Below are positions 11,423 through 21,978 of a stretch of DNA of 64,000 nucleotides, piece by piece. The stretch comes from Macrothele yani. Lineage: Eukaryota; Arthropoda; Arachnida; Araneae; Macrothelidae. Every line of letters begins with the position of its first letter. Position 1 is the stretch's first letter. The DNA lies in the NCBI GenBank assembly GCA_039090855.1, contig CM076995.1, positions 117,428,770 through 117,492,769 on the forward strand, read 5' to 3'. The position numbers were made by a program, and so were the translations under genes. The notes under the pieces are model-generated. The model was not told where the DNA came from. It saw only the letters and a list, made by a program, of their open reading frames with translations, and ran no database searches.

Positions 11423-11903
11423 TATGTGCTGTAACTATTATACCAGTGTGTTTGAAATCTCATGTTCTGTAAGTTGCGCTGTTCACCTAAATCGAAAATA
11501 AAATATGTGCTCTTTGGCGGTATTATTAAATCGTTTTCATCGTCACTTTAAACGAAATGAGTGTAACTATCAAATTAAGTTTTAAACAAAAGAAAAAAAA
11601 TACATAGACAATTTAACGCACAGTCTGTAGAAATTTGGGTTGTTTAGATCATCTTAATTGTTCTGTCACGCGATTTAGGCTTGAAAGCTCAAGAGAAGGC
11701 TACATACTGGATAATTTCTAGTAAAACTTTTTAGTCAATTCGTAGCATCGCTCCTATTTGAAAGACAGGCGGACGGAATAAGCAAAACTACTACAGATGC
11801 TTTTAAGTTTGTACACGAATTTTTGTGATTCGAGAGCATGATTGCAGCCTGTGATTTTATGTTTGAGATCGTATAACAGCATTTCAATTGAGTTACACTG
11901 TTT

Positions 11904-12075
11904 GTAACGTACCAGGAGATGTGACGTACCTGCCAGAAGGACGCACACGACATAAAGGTAGATAGGAATCAGAATAAAGCGTCCGCGTAGCTCAATTGGT
12001 AGAGTGACTTATTCCGGAATGAGGGGATCCGGGTTCGAATCCCGGCGTAGACCAAAAATGACGGAGAAATTTACT
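11904..12075 (+). repeat. SINE family B, copy 1
   Basis: It begins GTAACGTACCAGGAGATGTG, runs through CATAAAGGTAGATAGGAATC, and enters a tRNA-like block with an A box (TAGCTCAATTGG) and B box (GGTTCGAATCC). It ends near GACGGAGAAATTTACTTCG. Acceptor arms still pair partly (GTCCGCG with CGTAGAC). The anticodon loop has six bases instead of seven, so a functional tRNA is unlikely. Confidence 0.75.
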
Positions 12076-12236
12076 TCGTTATAAATGGCGCCCGAACTAT
12101 CCGGATGATCCGACCGTTCAAAATCTCGCATTGGTGTGATGTTCTTTCCACACTGCGAGATAGGAAAAATAAGAGAATCCCTTCTCCAGCGCTTCGAAAA
12201 AAAAAAAAAATAACATAAAAAAATAAGGGAGATGAT

Positions 12237-12414
12237 GTAACGTACCAGGAGATGTGACGTACCTGCCAGAAGGACGCACACGACATAAAGGTAGATAGGA
12301 ATCAGAATAAAACGTCCGCGTAGCTCAATTGGTAGAGTGACTTATTCCGGAATGAGGGGATCCGGGTTCGAATCCTGGCGTGGACAGATATCACGGAGAA
12401 ATTTACTTCGTTAT
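12237..12414 (+). repeat. SINE family B, copy 2
   Basis: This copy is almost identical to the one 333 bases upstream, from GTAACGTACC through the tRNA-like head to GAGAAATTTACTTCG. Differences are single substitutions (for example AAACGTCC for AAGCGTCC). Either a segmental duplication or two insertions of the same source copy would explain it. Confidence 0.75.
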
Positions 12415-12499
12415 ATGTTACAACCCCGATTTGAATGAGTTTCAGGTCTCCAATTTGTGACAATTTAATATTTTCGGCTTGCATTTTTTCTCTGGTTTT

Positions 12500-12698
12500 G
12501 TTTGGAATTTCAACGACCACTGTGAGCAACTCAATGGGCTATGAGCAGTCCCTCTCCCCTGATTTAGGGCCACTGGTTCCAGGAAAGGGATAGAGACAGT
12601 GCCGTAAGACCACAACATCATCGTTGCCTCACCTTGATTCGAACCCATCGCGGGAGAATGGTCAGAAGCTTGGACCACGGCGCCACAGGGCGGCCGGC
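12500..12698 (-). repeat. SINE family A, minus copy
   Basis: On the minus strand it reads from GGCGCCGTGGTCCAAGCTTC through a worn B box (GGGTTCGAATCAAGG), TACGGCACTGTCTC, CCCTAAATCAGG and CTCACAGTGGTCGTTGAAAT. No clean A-tail or target duplication is visible. Confidence 0.7.
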
Positions 12699-12930
12699 TT
12701 GAAATTCGTAAACTCTGATTTGGTCACACCAGAGGGTTTCGTCCGATCGCTTTAAACTTTAAACCACTATAAGAGCTAACTACAATTTAAGGATAAACAA
12801 CCATACTCTTGGTAAGAATTCAACCAATGATTTTGAGACTGAAATCCAGTTGATGCTAATTTGATCACACACTTGCATCCTATCATTTTAAGCTTGAATT
12901 CTAGTTTTAACTCGTCATCTTGGTTAATAC

Positions 12931-13600
12931 CAGGGTCGTTCGAAAAGTTCGTAATTTGGCACATACAGTAAAGCTGTGTCTTTATGATTCTTTTTAAAGC
13001 GTTCGGCCGCTGCAACGCACTTCTCCCATTGTTGCCTAGTGCTTTGATCCAAGGCCGTCTAGAAAGTATTAGGCTATAACATTAGAGTGATGAGGTCCCT
13101 CCTCTATTCACGTCACGCGGAAACCAAGTTTTCCGATTGGCTTCCAGTGCTGTCGGGTGTAACGTCAAACACGACACCGACGTGCCGGGCCATGTATAAA
13201 GATTGGGACGTCACAAAAGGAAGGAATTCGTCTCTCTATATTGTCTTGCCCTCGTTCTTGCTAGTTGGCCTTGCTTGATCCCGGTGGAAAATGTATTTTT
13301 ATCTTGCCCTTTCAACCACGTACCAACAGCGGCGACCACCTCAGAGTCGGAGGCATGTTGCTTCCCAAGGATTTTTATTTTTTTGTCAAATAAAAGTCAC
13401 TAGGTGCAAATGTCCGGACAATAGGGTGGGTTTTGAAGGAACTCAAATTCTGTAATCAGGTTAGTGGTCTTCACAGTCTCGGAAGTGCGACTCGGTACAT
13501 TGTCTTGAAGGAGGAAGACATTTCTTCGCACAGTTTTCTACGCCTTTTTGACTGCACAAAGTTGGTTTCTGAGGTTAGTTTAGTATGCCAGAGCTTCTCT
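12931..13600 (-). pseudogene. mariner-like transposase relic, split by a MITE
   Basis: Minus-strand fragments in two frames keep FAPSDFYLTKK (the third catalytic aspartate motif of mariner), then ASDSEVVAAVGTWLKGQDKN and FSTGIK. After the inserted MITE (13051-13272) comes LDQSTRQQWEKCVAAAERF and a C-terminus ending at TAA near 12931. The end GGGTCGTTCGAAAAGTTCG (plus strand) resembles mariner termini. Only the C-terminal third is identifiable; upstream, the motif THPIVRT fits a worn HPPYSPD. Inactive. Confidence 0.65.
13051..13272. mobile_element. Small MITE inside mariner relic, Mutator-like by target duplication
   Basis: The 222-base insert has ends AAGGCCGTCTAGAAAG and (read inward) AAGGCCAACTAGCAAG. 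It is flanked by GCTTTGATCC and GCTTGATCCC, an imperfect 9-10 base duplication. Removing the insert rejoins the mariner reading (FSTGIK to LDQS). A relative in opposite orientation lies at 21413-21625. It contains no gene. A 9-10 base duplication would fit Mutator-like elements; that assignment is inference. Confidence 0.6.
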
Positions 13601-14141
13601 CCATGTAGTCAATCATGATGAATTCTACTGCATCTCAGAAAGCTGATGCCATCGTCTCTGCCGGCTGACGGAGTAATGTGGAACTTCTTGTGAGACGTAC
13701 ATGATGGAGATGGTAAACAAAGAGTAGGACAGTTTATTAATTTGGGCTGAATCTTACAAAAGAATAGCAGCTGCAAGACGCTGTGCACGAATGAGTGAGG
13801 GTAGACAAGAGAAAACGGAAAGAGGTGCAAGAGGTGGTCTCTGACATAAAAGCGTCAATAAATGTGAAACCAAAAGTACACGTAGGACAGCCTCGCTCTT
13901 TTACGTGGATCAGTAACTTGAGAAACCAGGAAAACATGAAGTAGTGGAAAGAACAAGATGCTTAAAGGTATATACAGGAAAGAATAGGGTAGAAGTAGCA
14001 CATAACGAAAGGGTTTATAATTGGAAAAAATTGATAAAAGATTTAGAAAGAGTCGTCTAACATCATGTCTACAGAAGAGAGCAAGAAAACATAATTCGAA
14101 AAGGATTAGGTGCCAAGAAATAGGGAATCAGAAATACCAAG

Positions 14142-14597
14142 AACAAGTTAGTAAAATCATGCAATGCATTAATTATGATACGCTTTCCAACATATACCAG
14201 AAATCATTACTCAAGTTATTACTCAAGTTATGAGGATAATGCCTGTGGAATAAATCTCGCTCCTGTGCCTTGACCTTTGACCCCATCTTGATTATATTAA
14301 ACAGAATTGGTTCAGTATACCTCCGAAACGACATACTAAAGTTTTGTCGGAATAGAAGCATTTTTACGTAAGTTATGACGCATAAGGCCGATAGAATGGA
14401 TCTCCTCCTATGCCCTGACCTTTGACCCCATTTCACCCATTTTCAATAGGCTTCTTCCCAGGTTGTCCCCTACCACATACTAAACTTTTATCGAAATCCT
14501 GCTATTTTTACGCGAGTTACGGGCTGACGGACAGACAGACAGACAGACAAAGCTGGAACATATACGCTTCTTCAACCTACAGTTGGAAAGCGTAAAA
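14142..14597 (+). mobile_element. TGACCTTTGACCCC repeat element, locus 1 (2 monomers)
   Basis: The 5' end AACAAGTTAGTAAAATCATG is shared with 29688 and the far end of the 54872 locus. A subterminal TACGCTTTCCAAC faces GTTGGAAAGCGTA at 14582-14594. Between them are two monomers spaced 150 bases, each with TGACCTTTGACCCCAT and ACGTAAGTTATGACGCAT-like blocks. Then follows a GACA/GACG microsatellite (14524-14549), a GCGTATACGC-like palindrome (here worn), and a short CAACCTACAGTTG hairpin. The architecture matches Helentron-associated (HINE, DINE-1 or pearl-like) elements; no transposase is present. Confidence 0.7.
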
Positions 14598-14599
14598 AT

Positions 14600-15890
14600 A
14601 GATAATGAAAAAAATATATGGTGTAGGACATGAAGGAAGGTAAGCAAAAATGGGAGGATGCACAGGATGGAAAAATAAAGGTGACTTGTTCGAGAACGAA
14701 ACCATAGGACTCGATTTTGATAGAACTGCAGAAAAGACCTTCAGCACCAAACCCCTTCTTCATTAATATTATCATATAGTTGCAACACCTCATTTTAGGC
14801 TTGAAACAATACAAGGAATTTACTTATTATATCACAGAGTCATACTTTGGCATATTTACATTTCAAGGCGTAAAATATTTACGAAAACATGTATAATGAT
14901 TTCATTTTGTCCAAAGCAATTCATATAATTCGCCCAATGTGCATGAACAGAAAGGCAGATTTACCTAAAAAGCGCGCACACATGCTTTAACTTTCACTAA
15001 AACTACCTTTAGAAAAAAAGAAGAAACATTCCGCTAATGCTACGATACAGTGAGGAATTATAAAAGAGCCCATATCTATCCCGCATTCCCAAGGAAGTCG
15101 TTTAGGGCGTTCATACGCCGCATGTTTTACAAGGCTTTTCTAGGTAAAGAGAATTTAAAACCCACTCAAAGAAATACTTTTCTTTCTTTTATCGTCATGT
15201 TCTCAAAAACCACAAAAAAAAAAAAAAAAAAAAAAAGTAAAGAATGAGTTTCCCTCCCCCATCCCCTAATGTCCTTGTAGCGCAGATCGTTTTACGGAAA
15301 ACAGTTCATGGGCAACAAAAATATAAAAGACAGGTGTGAATTACGTATTAATGCCACTACCTAACAGGAACATTAGAAGCAACTAATAAAATGTTGCCGA
15401 GCTTACCATGCAGATAAAAAGATAAACATTCACTAATTAATCACATGATATATTCTCATGTCTTTAAAATACTGAATACTTCATCAAACATGAGTTTCCG
15501 TAACAGCTGTTGGAAAACAAAAACCTCGTGATCAAGAATTAGAAAAACGGAACGCTTTGATGCCTAACTCTAAACAGGGCCATGTCTATATTCACATGAG
15601 CACGTTATGCATGATGTGAGGTACTTCGCATCAGCAATCATAAGTACCGCAAACTATCCATTTTCTATTTCGGTCGCATTTTCGTTTTCATTTTGCTGAT
15701 TCACATATAGCAAAGCTACCAGCGGTCCTAGGGAGAATTTTAAAACAACAGCTTTCAATACGAAGTTTGGTCACCCCACGAGCACACCTATAGGAAATGT
15801 AACAACCGTGAGAATAAATAGAAATGTAACCACTAAATAGAAAGTACTCGAGTATCAACGCTGCGCATGTTTAGTTTGCATCCGCACACT
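14600..15890. other. AT-rich spacer
   Basis: No gene recognised. An A-run of about 22 bases lies at 15213-15236. The rest is unstructured at the level I can read. Confidence 0.5.
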
Positions 15891-16083
15891 ACAGTCAGTG
15901 GTGCAGACAAGTATTTCCCAACCACCGGTTCGCGAGAAACGAGCGAATTTATTTATTCTTCTTTTGAATCAAAATGGAGTCAAAGTAAGAGGAAATCCAG
16001 ATCTAAATTTTTTTTTTTTTGAACACCTGTTTCGGAAGATAAAAGGAAGCTTGGATCGCTAATCTCTTCACAGAAGATCTGAA

Positions 16084-16806
16084 CTCCTGCAGGCTAACTC
16101 ACCATGAAAAGGAAAACTTTGTTGAACTTCCTTCTGATGCCAGTCTGGTATTGATATTCAGATCCAAATAGCTGATTCAGTTTTGGCGTATTATGGAGAA
16201 AGAATATCCAAGTCTCAACGACAAAGCTCTAAAACTATTGATAACTTCAAATAGAAGTCCTCGCTCTTTCCACGTTAATAAGTGAGTCACGGAAAAATTC
16301 TCATCGGGCGCCGCCGGGAATCGAACCCAGGGTCTTCCAGTTACGCGCCGGGCTACCACTGCACCACAGCGGCCTCAAATTCTCTAGACTCATATACGAC
16401 TAACTGCCAAACCACATGGCAGGTTGCTTCTTGGAGCCCCGCACGATGGTGCAGTGGTAGCATGTCCAGCGCGTAACTGGAAGACCTGGGTTCGATTCCC
16501 GGTGGCGGCCGATGAGAATTTTTCCGTGACTCACTTATAAAACGTGGAAAGAGCGATGACTTTTATTTAATGTTCCTACTCCACGTCAATTGTGTGTATT
16601 AATTATTGATAGCTTTTTCGACCACGCATTTATTGCGAAAAAACCTTTTCAGCAGTTTCAGCAATCAAAACAAAGTACAGGAACATAATGGACATTCATG
16701 CTGCACTGTGTTCTAATGCCCATTATGCTCCTGCTCTTGCGAAACAACGTTGGAATCACGGCTCGAGAAGATTATCGCGAAGCAGCAACAGACGTCGCAT
16801 TGGAAA
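16084..16806 (+). pseudogene. hAT transposase C-terminal relic, interrupted
   Basis: The first segment reads LTHHEKENFVELPSDASLV, a stop, then IQFWRIMEKEYPSLNDKALKL. This matches the hAT C-terminal pattern FW..v..EYP.L...AL..L seen in ZBED5/SCAND3-like proteins. The expected TTYLCE motif is replaced by the inserted tRNA-like pair. Downstream, PFSAVSAIKTKYRNIMDIH then AALCSNAHYAP corresponds to FSA...IK.KYRN...DLR.ALS. The insertion, a stop and missing N-terminal domains make it non-functional. The host-domesticated alternative is unlikely given the decay. Confidence 0.6.
16250..16568. repeat. Foldback element carrying two head-to-head tRNA-like sequences
   Basis: The arms match over about 125 bases. 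From outside in they read AAATAGAAGTC-T/A-TCGCTCTTTCC, AAGTGAGTCACGGAAAAATT, then a tRNA-like block. The right-hand block on the plus strand has GATGGTGCAGTGGTAGCATG and GGGTTCGATTCCC, which fit Pol III A and B boxes. Its anticodon stem TCCAG/CTGGA holds loop CGCGTAA (CGT in anticodon position, but with G instead of U at position 33). A third relic with the outer arm sequences only is at 57565-57640. It sits inside hAT coding sequence, so it inserted as a unit. Confidence 0.7.
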
Positions 16807-17094
16807 AAAGAAGAAGGTATTAACGGTAAGGAGACTATTGTGGTATATTGATTACGGATTGCACTAATTTATCATTATAGAATATTAACAGATTAAATGA
16901 TATTAGCTGTAAGAGGGTGACATGGAATAATAATCTGGCATATAAATTGTGGATTGTACGCAGTGATCATTATGATATAGAATATTATCAGATTAAATGC
17001 TCGAAAATAGGCTAAAAGTTTTGTTTCGGCATCGCCGGTCCACGAATGTCTCCACAACGTTTTGCCCGTCCGCGAATGCAAAAAGGTTGGGAAC

Positions 17095-17120
17095 AGTGGC
17101 GTATCTTGGGTCCGAGACCT
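17095..17120 (-). mobile_element. hAT terminus (ZMYM-type element)
   Basis: CAGTGGCGTATCTTGGGTCC is close to the usual hAT start CAGTGGCGGATC. It lies at the 3' side of the minus-strand hAT relic at 17430-18060 and so is probably its 3' end. A 15-base C-run follows at 17131. Confidence 0.45.
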
Positions 17121-17429
17121 GGGCTATCTCCCCCCCCCCCCCCCGCACCGTTTTTTTTTAATTGCGAAGTTTAATTTTTAGTTGTTAAGTAATAAAAGTA
17201 ACTTTTTCAAAATTTTAGGCACAGGCCATTGCTAACATGATACCAAATAATTATGAGGATTAGGATTTGAACACTTATTTGTACATGAACTCCATTCTTC
17301 CTCTGAATACTTTTATATGTAGATGAACTCCATTTTTCTTTCCTTTTGTGTGAACTTGAGTGTTGCGTTTTAATAAAATGTTTCTTCCTAGTACTTTTTC
17401 ATATTTAAAAACAGTGTTTTTCTCTTTCT

Positions 17430-18060
17430 TTTTCTCTACTGACAAAACAGCCAAGTTTTTCGAATGTGCGTGTCCTTGTGTGGCTCTAAGATATATCTTG
17501 ATTCTTTTTAATGCAGAAAAACTTCTTTCGGAAGTTGCAGTTGGTGATGGAAAGCTTAATATGAGATCTGCTAATTTGTACACCTCACTAAACACCATGT
17601 CCAATTTATTTAACTTTATGTAACAAGTAATGTGTTTTACTGATTTGTTTTTGTATTCATCAAGGGAATAAAACACCTTTGGCGCAGTGGTCTAAGCGAT
17701 GGCCTCTGATCATTCGTCCGAAAGGGGGTCCGGGTTCGAATCCCGGTGAGGCATGGAGTGTGTTTGTCTTACGGCACTATCTCTCTCCCTTCCCTGGAAC
17801 CAGTGATCCTAAATTAGGGACGGGCGGCTGCTAATAGCCCATTGAGTTGCTCACGGTGGTCGTTAAACCTCCAATTAAAAAAAACTAAAAAAAAACACCT
17901 TCAGTTCATTTTTTAGTCGAGTTGTATCAAAATTTGAAGTATAGAGTTCTTTAAGTTCTGATAGTAGATGTTCAGGGAAGCTTTCACAAAAGTTATCAAA
18001 ACAGTTCGAATCTAACAATCCGCGAATTTAAGATATATCTCTGATTTTAATTCATTGACA
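17430..18060 (-). pseudogene. hAT transposase dimerisation-domain relic, split by a SINE
   Basis: On the minus strand the reading is FDNFCESFPEHLLSELKELY, then NELKVF, a SINE (17680-17891), then YSLDEYKNKSVKHIT and KLADLILSFPSPTATSERSF plus SALKRIKIYLRATQ. This is the hAT C-terminal dimerisation region, with the conserved PSPTATSERSFSALKRIK block typical of ZMYM6/THAP-associated hAT proteins. The frame is open on both sides of the SINE, so the gene may have been intact when the SINE landed. The N-terminal catalytic part is not seen. Inactive. Confidence 0.75.
17680..17891 (+). repeat. SINE family A with 10-bp target duplication
   Basis: The element is flanked by AAAACACCTT at 17670-17679 and 17892-17901. 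It has the A box TGGCGCAGTGG, B box GGTTCGAATCC, body TTACGGCACTATCTC, CCTAAATTAGGGACGGGCG, tail CTCACGGTGGTCGTTAAACC and an A-rich end. The clean duplication supports target-primed retrotransposition into the hAT gene. Confidence 0.9.
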
Positions 18061-18061
18061 C

Positions 18062-19074
18062 TTCACAAAAACTAAAACAACTCTCGCGAAACACTCTTAT
18101 GGTCGGGAGTATGCGAGTGCCAGAGATAGTCTAAGTCTTCTCTATTCTGAGCAGGGGCAGCGGAAAGTGAAGTTTGTTGACCAGGCCCGAAATTTCGAAT
18201 CGTGGTGCACCCTCTCCCTTCCCGCTTCCCGAAACAAAGAGAAGAAAAACAATGCCTAAGGAGGTTTGTTGGGAATTAGGACCACCTAACCACTTACCTA
18301 GAGGAACTTTCTAAGGCACATCACAACAATCGCACATATGCCAAATAAAAAAATAATAAAAATAAAAATATTGGATGAAATTGTTGAAATTATTGACCGG
18401 GCCCGGGTGGTACCGCGGCCCCTAATTTTCAAAAAACAAAAAAGTTTCCCAAAGCAATGGGCCATTCCCCTCTACCAGTTTATTTATGTTGTCATAGAAA
18501 CGCTAGCAGGCGATGGTACGGAAGGTTTTCGCATCAGAACTGCAAAGACTCTGGAAGACCTGCTTGCGTTATGCCGTTGATATAAACGCAAGCAGGTCTT
18601 CCAGAGTTTTCCCTGCTTTTTCTTTTTTCCATAGAAAAAGCAAGGAAAAGGAATATTTTTAGATTATCACGCATGAAAAAAGAAAAGAAAGTATATTGTG
18701 TTTTACATTCAAGCATACCGTATCTTAACCGAAAGCTAGCATTACAGGGATGAGACTAAAAACCCTCGGATTAGGGCTTAGAGAGTTATAGGGCGGATCA
18801 TGAATACAAGAGATCTAGTGTAAAGAAAAATAAGAAATCTATCAAGATGGCACTCCTAAACAAAAAGAAACCCTTTTAAAAGGAAAATCAACACAGAAAA
18901 ACTAAACAGACATGTAGTTATTCTTGAGAAGGACATTTCTATTAAACTTGCAGCCGACTGAAGTAATCCTCTGAGTCGATTCTGTGCTTCCTTATGGGTA
19001 GCACAAAAGGACGCAGAGTGCTGCTAGTCTCGAGCCCTGCATGGGCCATGGGAGGTGAAGCCGCACCCGCCGCT
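18062..19074. other. Spacer with a perfect 23-bp hairpin
   Basis: No gene recognised. At 18548-18570 and 18585-18607 the arms ACTCTGGAAGACCTGCTTGC plus GTT and their reverse complement pair without mismatch around a 14-base loop. Confidence 0.55.
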
Positions 19075-19375
19075 GATGCTCCCTGCAACCAGTGACCCAG
19101 AATCAGGGATGGGCGGGTGCCTATGGTTCTAAATGCACACGGTGTTCGTTTAACCTGAAGAAAGCCTGTGGTCTAAAAGAGTGGCCTCTGATCGTTCGTC
19201 CGAAAGGGGTTCGAGTCCCGGTGAGGCATGGATGTTGGGTTTGTGTTACGGCAGTGGCTGTTTCCCTTCCCTGGAACTAGCGTCCCTAAATTAGGGACGG
19301 GCGACTGCTTGTAGCCGATTGAGTTGCTCACGGTGGTCGTTAAACCTCCAATCAAAAAAAAAAAAAAAAAAAAAA
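19075..19375 (+). repeat. Two nested SINE family A copies
   Basis: An older tail (CTGCAACCAGTGACCCAGAA to GGTGTTCGTTTAACC) occupies 19075-19151. A younger, 5'-truncated copy at 19164-19375 is flanked by AACCTGAAGAAA (19152-19163 and 19376-19387). It has a B box GGTTCGAGTCCC, the usual body and a 23-base A-tail. The 12-base duplication makes the insertion certain. Confidence 0.88.
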
Positions 19376-19387
19376 AACCTGAAGAAA

Positions 19388-21070
19388 CAAAAACCACCAA
19401 AAAAAAAAAAAAAATAAAATAAAAAAAAATGCCTGTTTCTCCAACCCCAAAATCTTAGAAAAAGCGGCGTATAAGTCACATGTATTAAGTGTGACTGATT
19501 TGCATTATTCACGCTGAATTTTTGGAATCGTTTAGAATAGTTAAACAGTATTTAAAGAAAATATAAATATTCTTGCATCTGATTCCCATGTAACATTACT
19601 TTATTTAAAATTGCTCAAATCTAGCAACTCAAGTTTTGATGACTAACAATGAAATTAGTTATAAAAATTTAATAGAAATACATTAAATAATAAAAATTAA
19701 ACACATTTTGAATTGGTTTTGAGAATTTTGAGTCTTATTCGGGGTTTGTTTAACCTAATCCGCTCCGTGCTTCCCGGCGTCAAGGATGCACCCAAATTTT
19801 AAAATGCAAAATCTTGAGAAAAAATAATAAACATAAAATAAATTTTTTTTTTTTCCTTAAGTAGTTTGCAGGCGAATTGCCAAGCAAAGATAGGACCTGT
19901 TTTTCAGCTACGACTGTGGGAAAAGCTTTTCGAACAGAGGAGCTAAGATTGTTTACATGTTTTGGCCAAAACTCATTAGAGCGGCTCTTTTGATCTAGAA
20001 CTCCATATGTGTGTGGGTGTCTGTCTCGTAGTATAGACCACGTGGTCTATCGTAAATGCATCCCAGCAAAAGCGACGCGAAGAAAAAAAAACATTATTCT
20101 TTCCATTGTTATTAAAAATGTTTACTGGTAAACGTTTTAATATAGATAACCTTCCTCGGGGATTAGCGTACGCCTACGAAAAAACGTTACCTTCGGTATC
20201 TAGGAGGCACAGTAAATTTTCGAAACTTATTTCAAGAAAAAAAAATTAGCGTCCACGACACCAGGAAATACAGTATTTTTTTTTCTTAAAACTACGTCAA
20301 CGTTGACTTCGCGAAGAGATCCGAAGCGGAACTCGATTTTTGTAGACAAGGAAAGTTTCGCCGGTTGATATTTGTCGGTAACTAAATGTTGAAGGGCATT
20401 GGTAGCGTGCAATGTCGCTTCAGCGTGCTGTTGAATAGAGTCAAGAGTTTATGATCTGTAGGAATATTGCAACTGACGACCACCGTACTGGTCGCCTGAG
20501 CAACTTCTTGACGGAAATCAACTGAGCCTGAACATCTATCTAACTTTACGAAGCATTTAAGACAGACGAAGAAGTGAAAATTGCTGTCAAAGCAGGGCAT
20601 CAGCAATGGGGACTAGAGTTTTATTCGGAGAGAATAAATAAGCTCATAACACGTAGCGACAAGTGTCTGAATGTTTTTGAAGACTATGCTGAAAAATAAT
20701 GCATCATTAGGCATTTTATTTTGTACCACCTATTTAAAGCACTAAATATACTGATACGAAATTCTAGAATTGTAGCTTTACTTTCTTGTTAATCTAATCA
20801 ATAAAAATAGTGATGATAACAATAATAACAGCAAGAATCACCTACATCCCAGACAAAGATTTCTCTTAAACCAAAACTCAACTTATCTTACATTACTTAA
20901 CGTATCTTATCAACTTATCTTAAGCAAATCAAATGTTGATTTTAAAGATAAATCACCAGAATATTTGATACTAGACCAGAAAAAGAATGAACTGCATTCC
21001 ACTCATCCAAATTAATTCAATAAAGATGGTGTTGGAAGCAAAAAGGACTGTGGAAATTACCATCGGAAGC
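19388..21070. other. AT-rich spacer
   Basis: No gene recognised. A 16-base perfect palindrome, TAGACCACGTGGTCTA, lies at about 20033-20048. Several A-runs occur after the SINE at 19400-19430. Confidence 0.5.
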
Positions 21071-21074
21071 AAAA

Positions 21075-21246
21075 GGTGGCGCTGTAGTCTGAGCGCTGGC
21101 TTCTGATCATTCGTCCGAGATGAGCTCGGATTCGAATCCAGAATGATGCATGGATAATATATTTGTTTTTCGGTATTAGCTCTCTTCCTTCCTTTGAATT
21201 AGTGGCCTTAAATTTAGGACGGGCGACTGCTTATAGCCCATCGAGT
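21075..21246 (+). repeat. SINE family A, 3'-truncated
   Basis: The head GGTGGCGCTGTAGTCTGAGC and worn B box GGATTCGAATCC are followed by the body (CTTAAATTTAGGACGGGCGA) up to CCCATCGAGTTG, where it stops abruptly without the terminal tail. An isolated body piece (CCCTGGAACCAGTGGTCC) is at 21676-21710. Confidence 0.7.
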
Positions 21247-21412
21247 TGAAGATTTGAAAGTTATATAGAAAGGGCATTGGGTTTATAATGGTGATTTAGG
21301 ACAGAGTGATCCCAACCGAAATTTAAGAGAAATGCAATTAAATATGTGCCGCCGCGCGCGATGATCGAGGACTTAGAGGCGTGGGCTTCTAGTTAATCAC
21401 CCAAAATGGATC

Positions 21413-21625
21413 AAGACCGTCTTTAATTGATGAGACCATGACAATAGAAACATGAGTTCTCTCCTTTTGTGACGACACTAGGTTACATGGCCTGGAACGT
21501 CGGTGTCGTGTTTGACGTCACATGTAATAGTGTTTGTAAGCAAAAGCCTTGATTTTCGCGTGACGTCACTCAAGGAGGGAAATCAGCCCTCAAACGTCAT
21601 AGCCTTCTACTTTCTAGATAGTCTT
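21413..21625. mobile_element. MITE, second copy of the 13051 family
   Basis: The reverse complement matches 13051-13272 through CTAGAAAGTA, GGCTATGACG, GACGTCACGCG and GTCAAACACGACACCGACG. The ends read AAGACC and (inward) AAGACTATCTAG. Flanks share only GGAT, so a target duplication is not secured. No coding potential. Confidence 0.55.
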
Positions 21626-21978
21626 GGATGAGGCATTGTCAGTGCGGTTGTCCTATAGAACCAGCTCTGTCTTCTCCCTGGAACCAGTGGTCCTAAATTA
21701 GGGACACTCCCGAGGATATTACAGAAGATAGCTAAAGCCTGAAACAAAACCAAAAATATCTATAAGAGGAGCTGTCGCATGATAATGATATACGAAGCGG
21801 ATTATGAAATGATACTATCGAATACATCTGCAGTGTGTGCACCACTTTGACTAGCGTAGATTATGCAAAGCGACACAATAATAACAGGCAATGTAAATTA
21901 TATGGGAACAGCGGTACAAGATCAGACATATTCATTTCGGACAGTCGACTAAACGCACTGCTATGCAAAGGAGAGAAG

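Larger units (their letters stand above)
15896..17098 (+). mobile_element. hAT element relic (ZBED/Charlie-like) with inserted tRNA-like pair
   Basis: The left end CAGTGGTGCAGACAAGTATT then CCCAACCACCGG resembles the right end read inward, CACTGTTCCCAACCTTTTTG, both typical of hAT termini (CAGTGGTTCCCAACC). An 8-base target duplication is not clear, so the exact ends are uncertain. The interior contains a hAT transposase C-terminus interrupted by the element at 16250-16568. Confidence 0.6.

Noticed and set aside
11978..12050. Functional tRNA gene
   Set aside because: A and B boxes are present but the anticodon loop has six bases, arms mispair, and the block is repeated with the same flanks, so it is a SINE head. 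The same holds for the other tRNA-like sequences.
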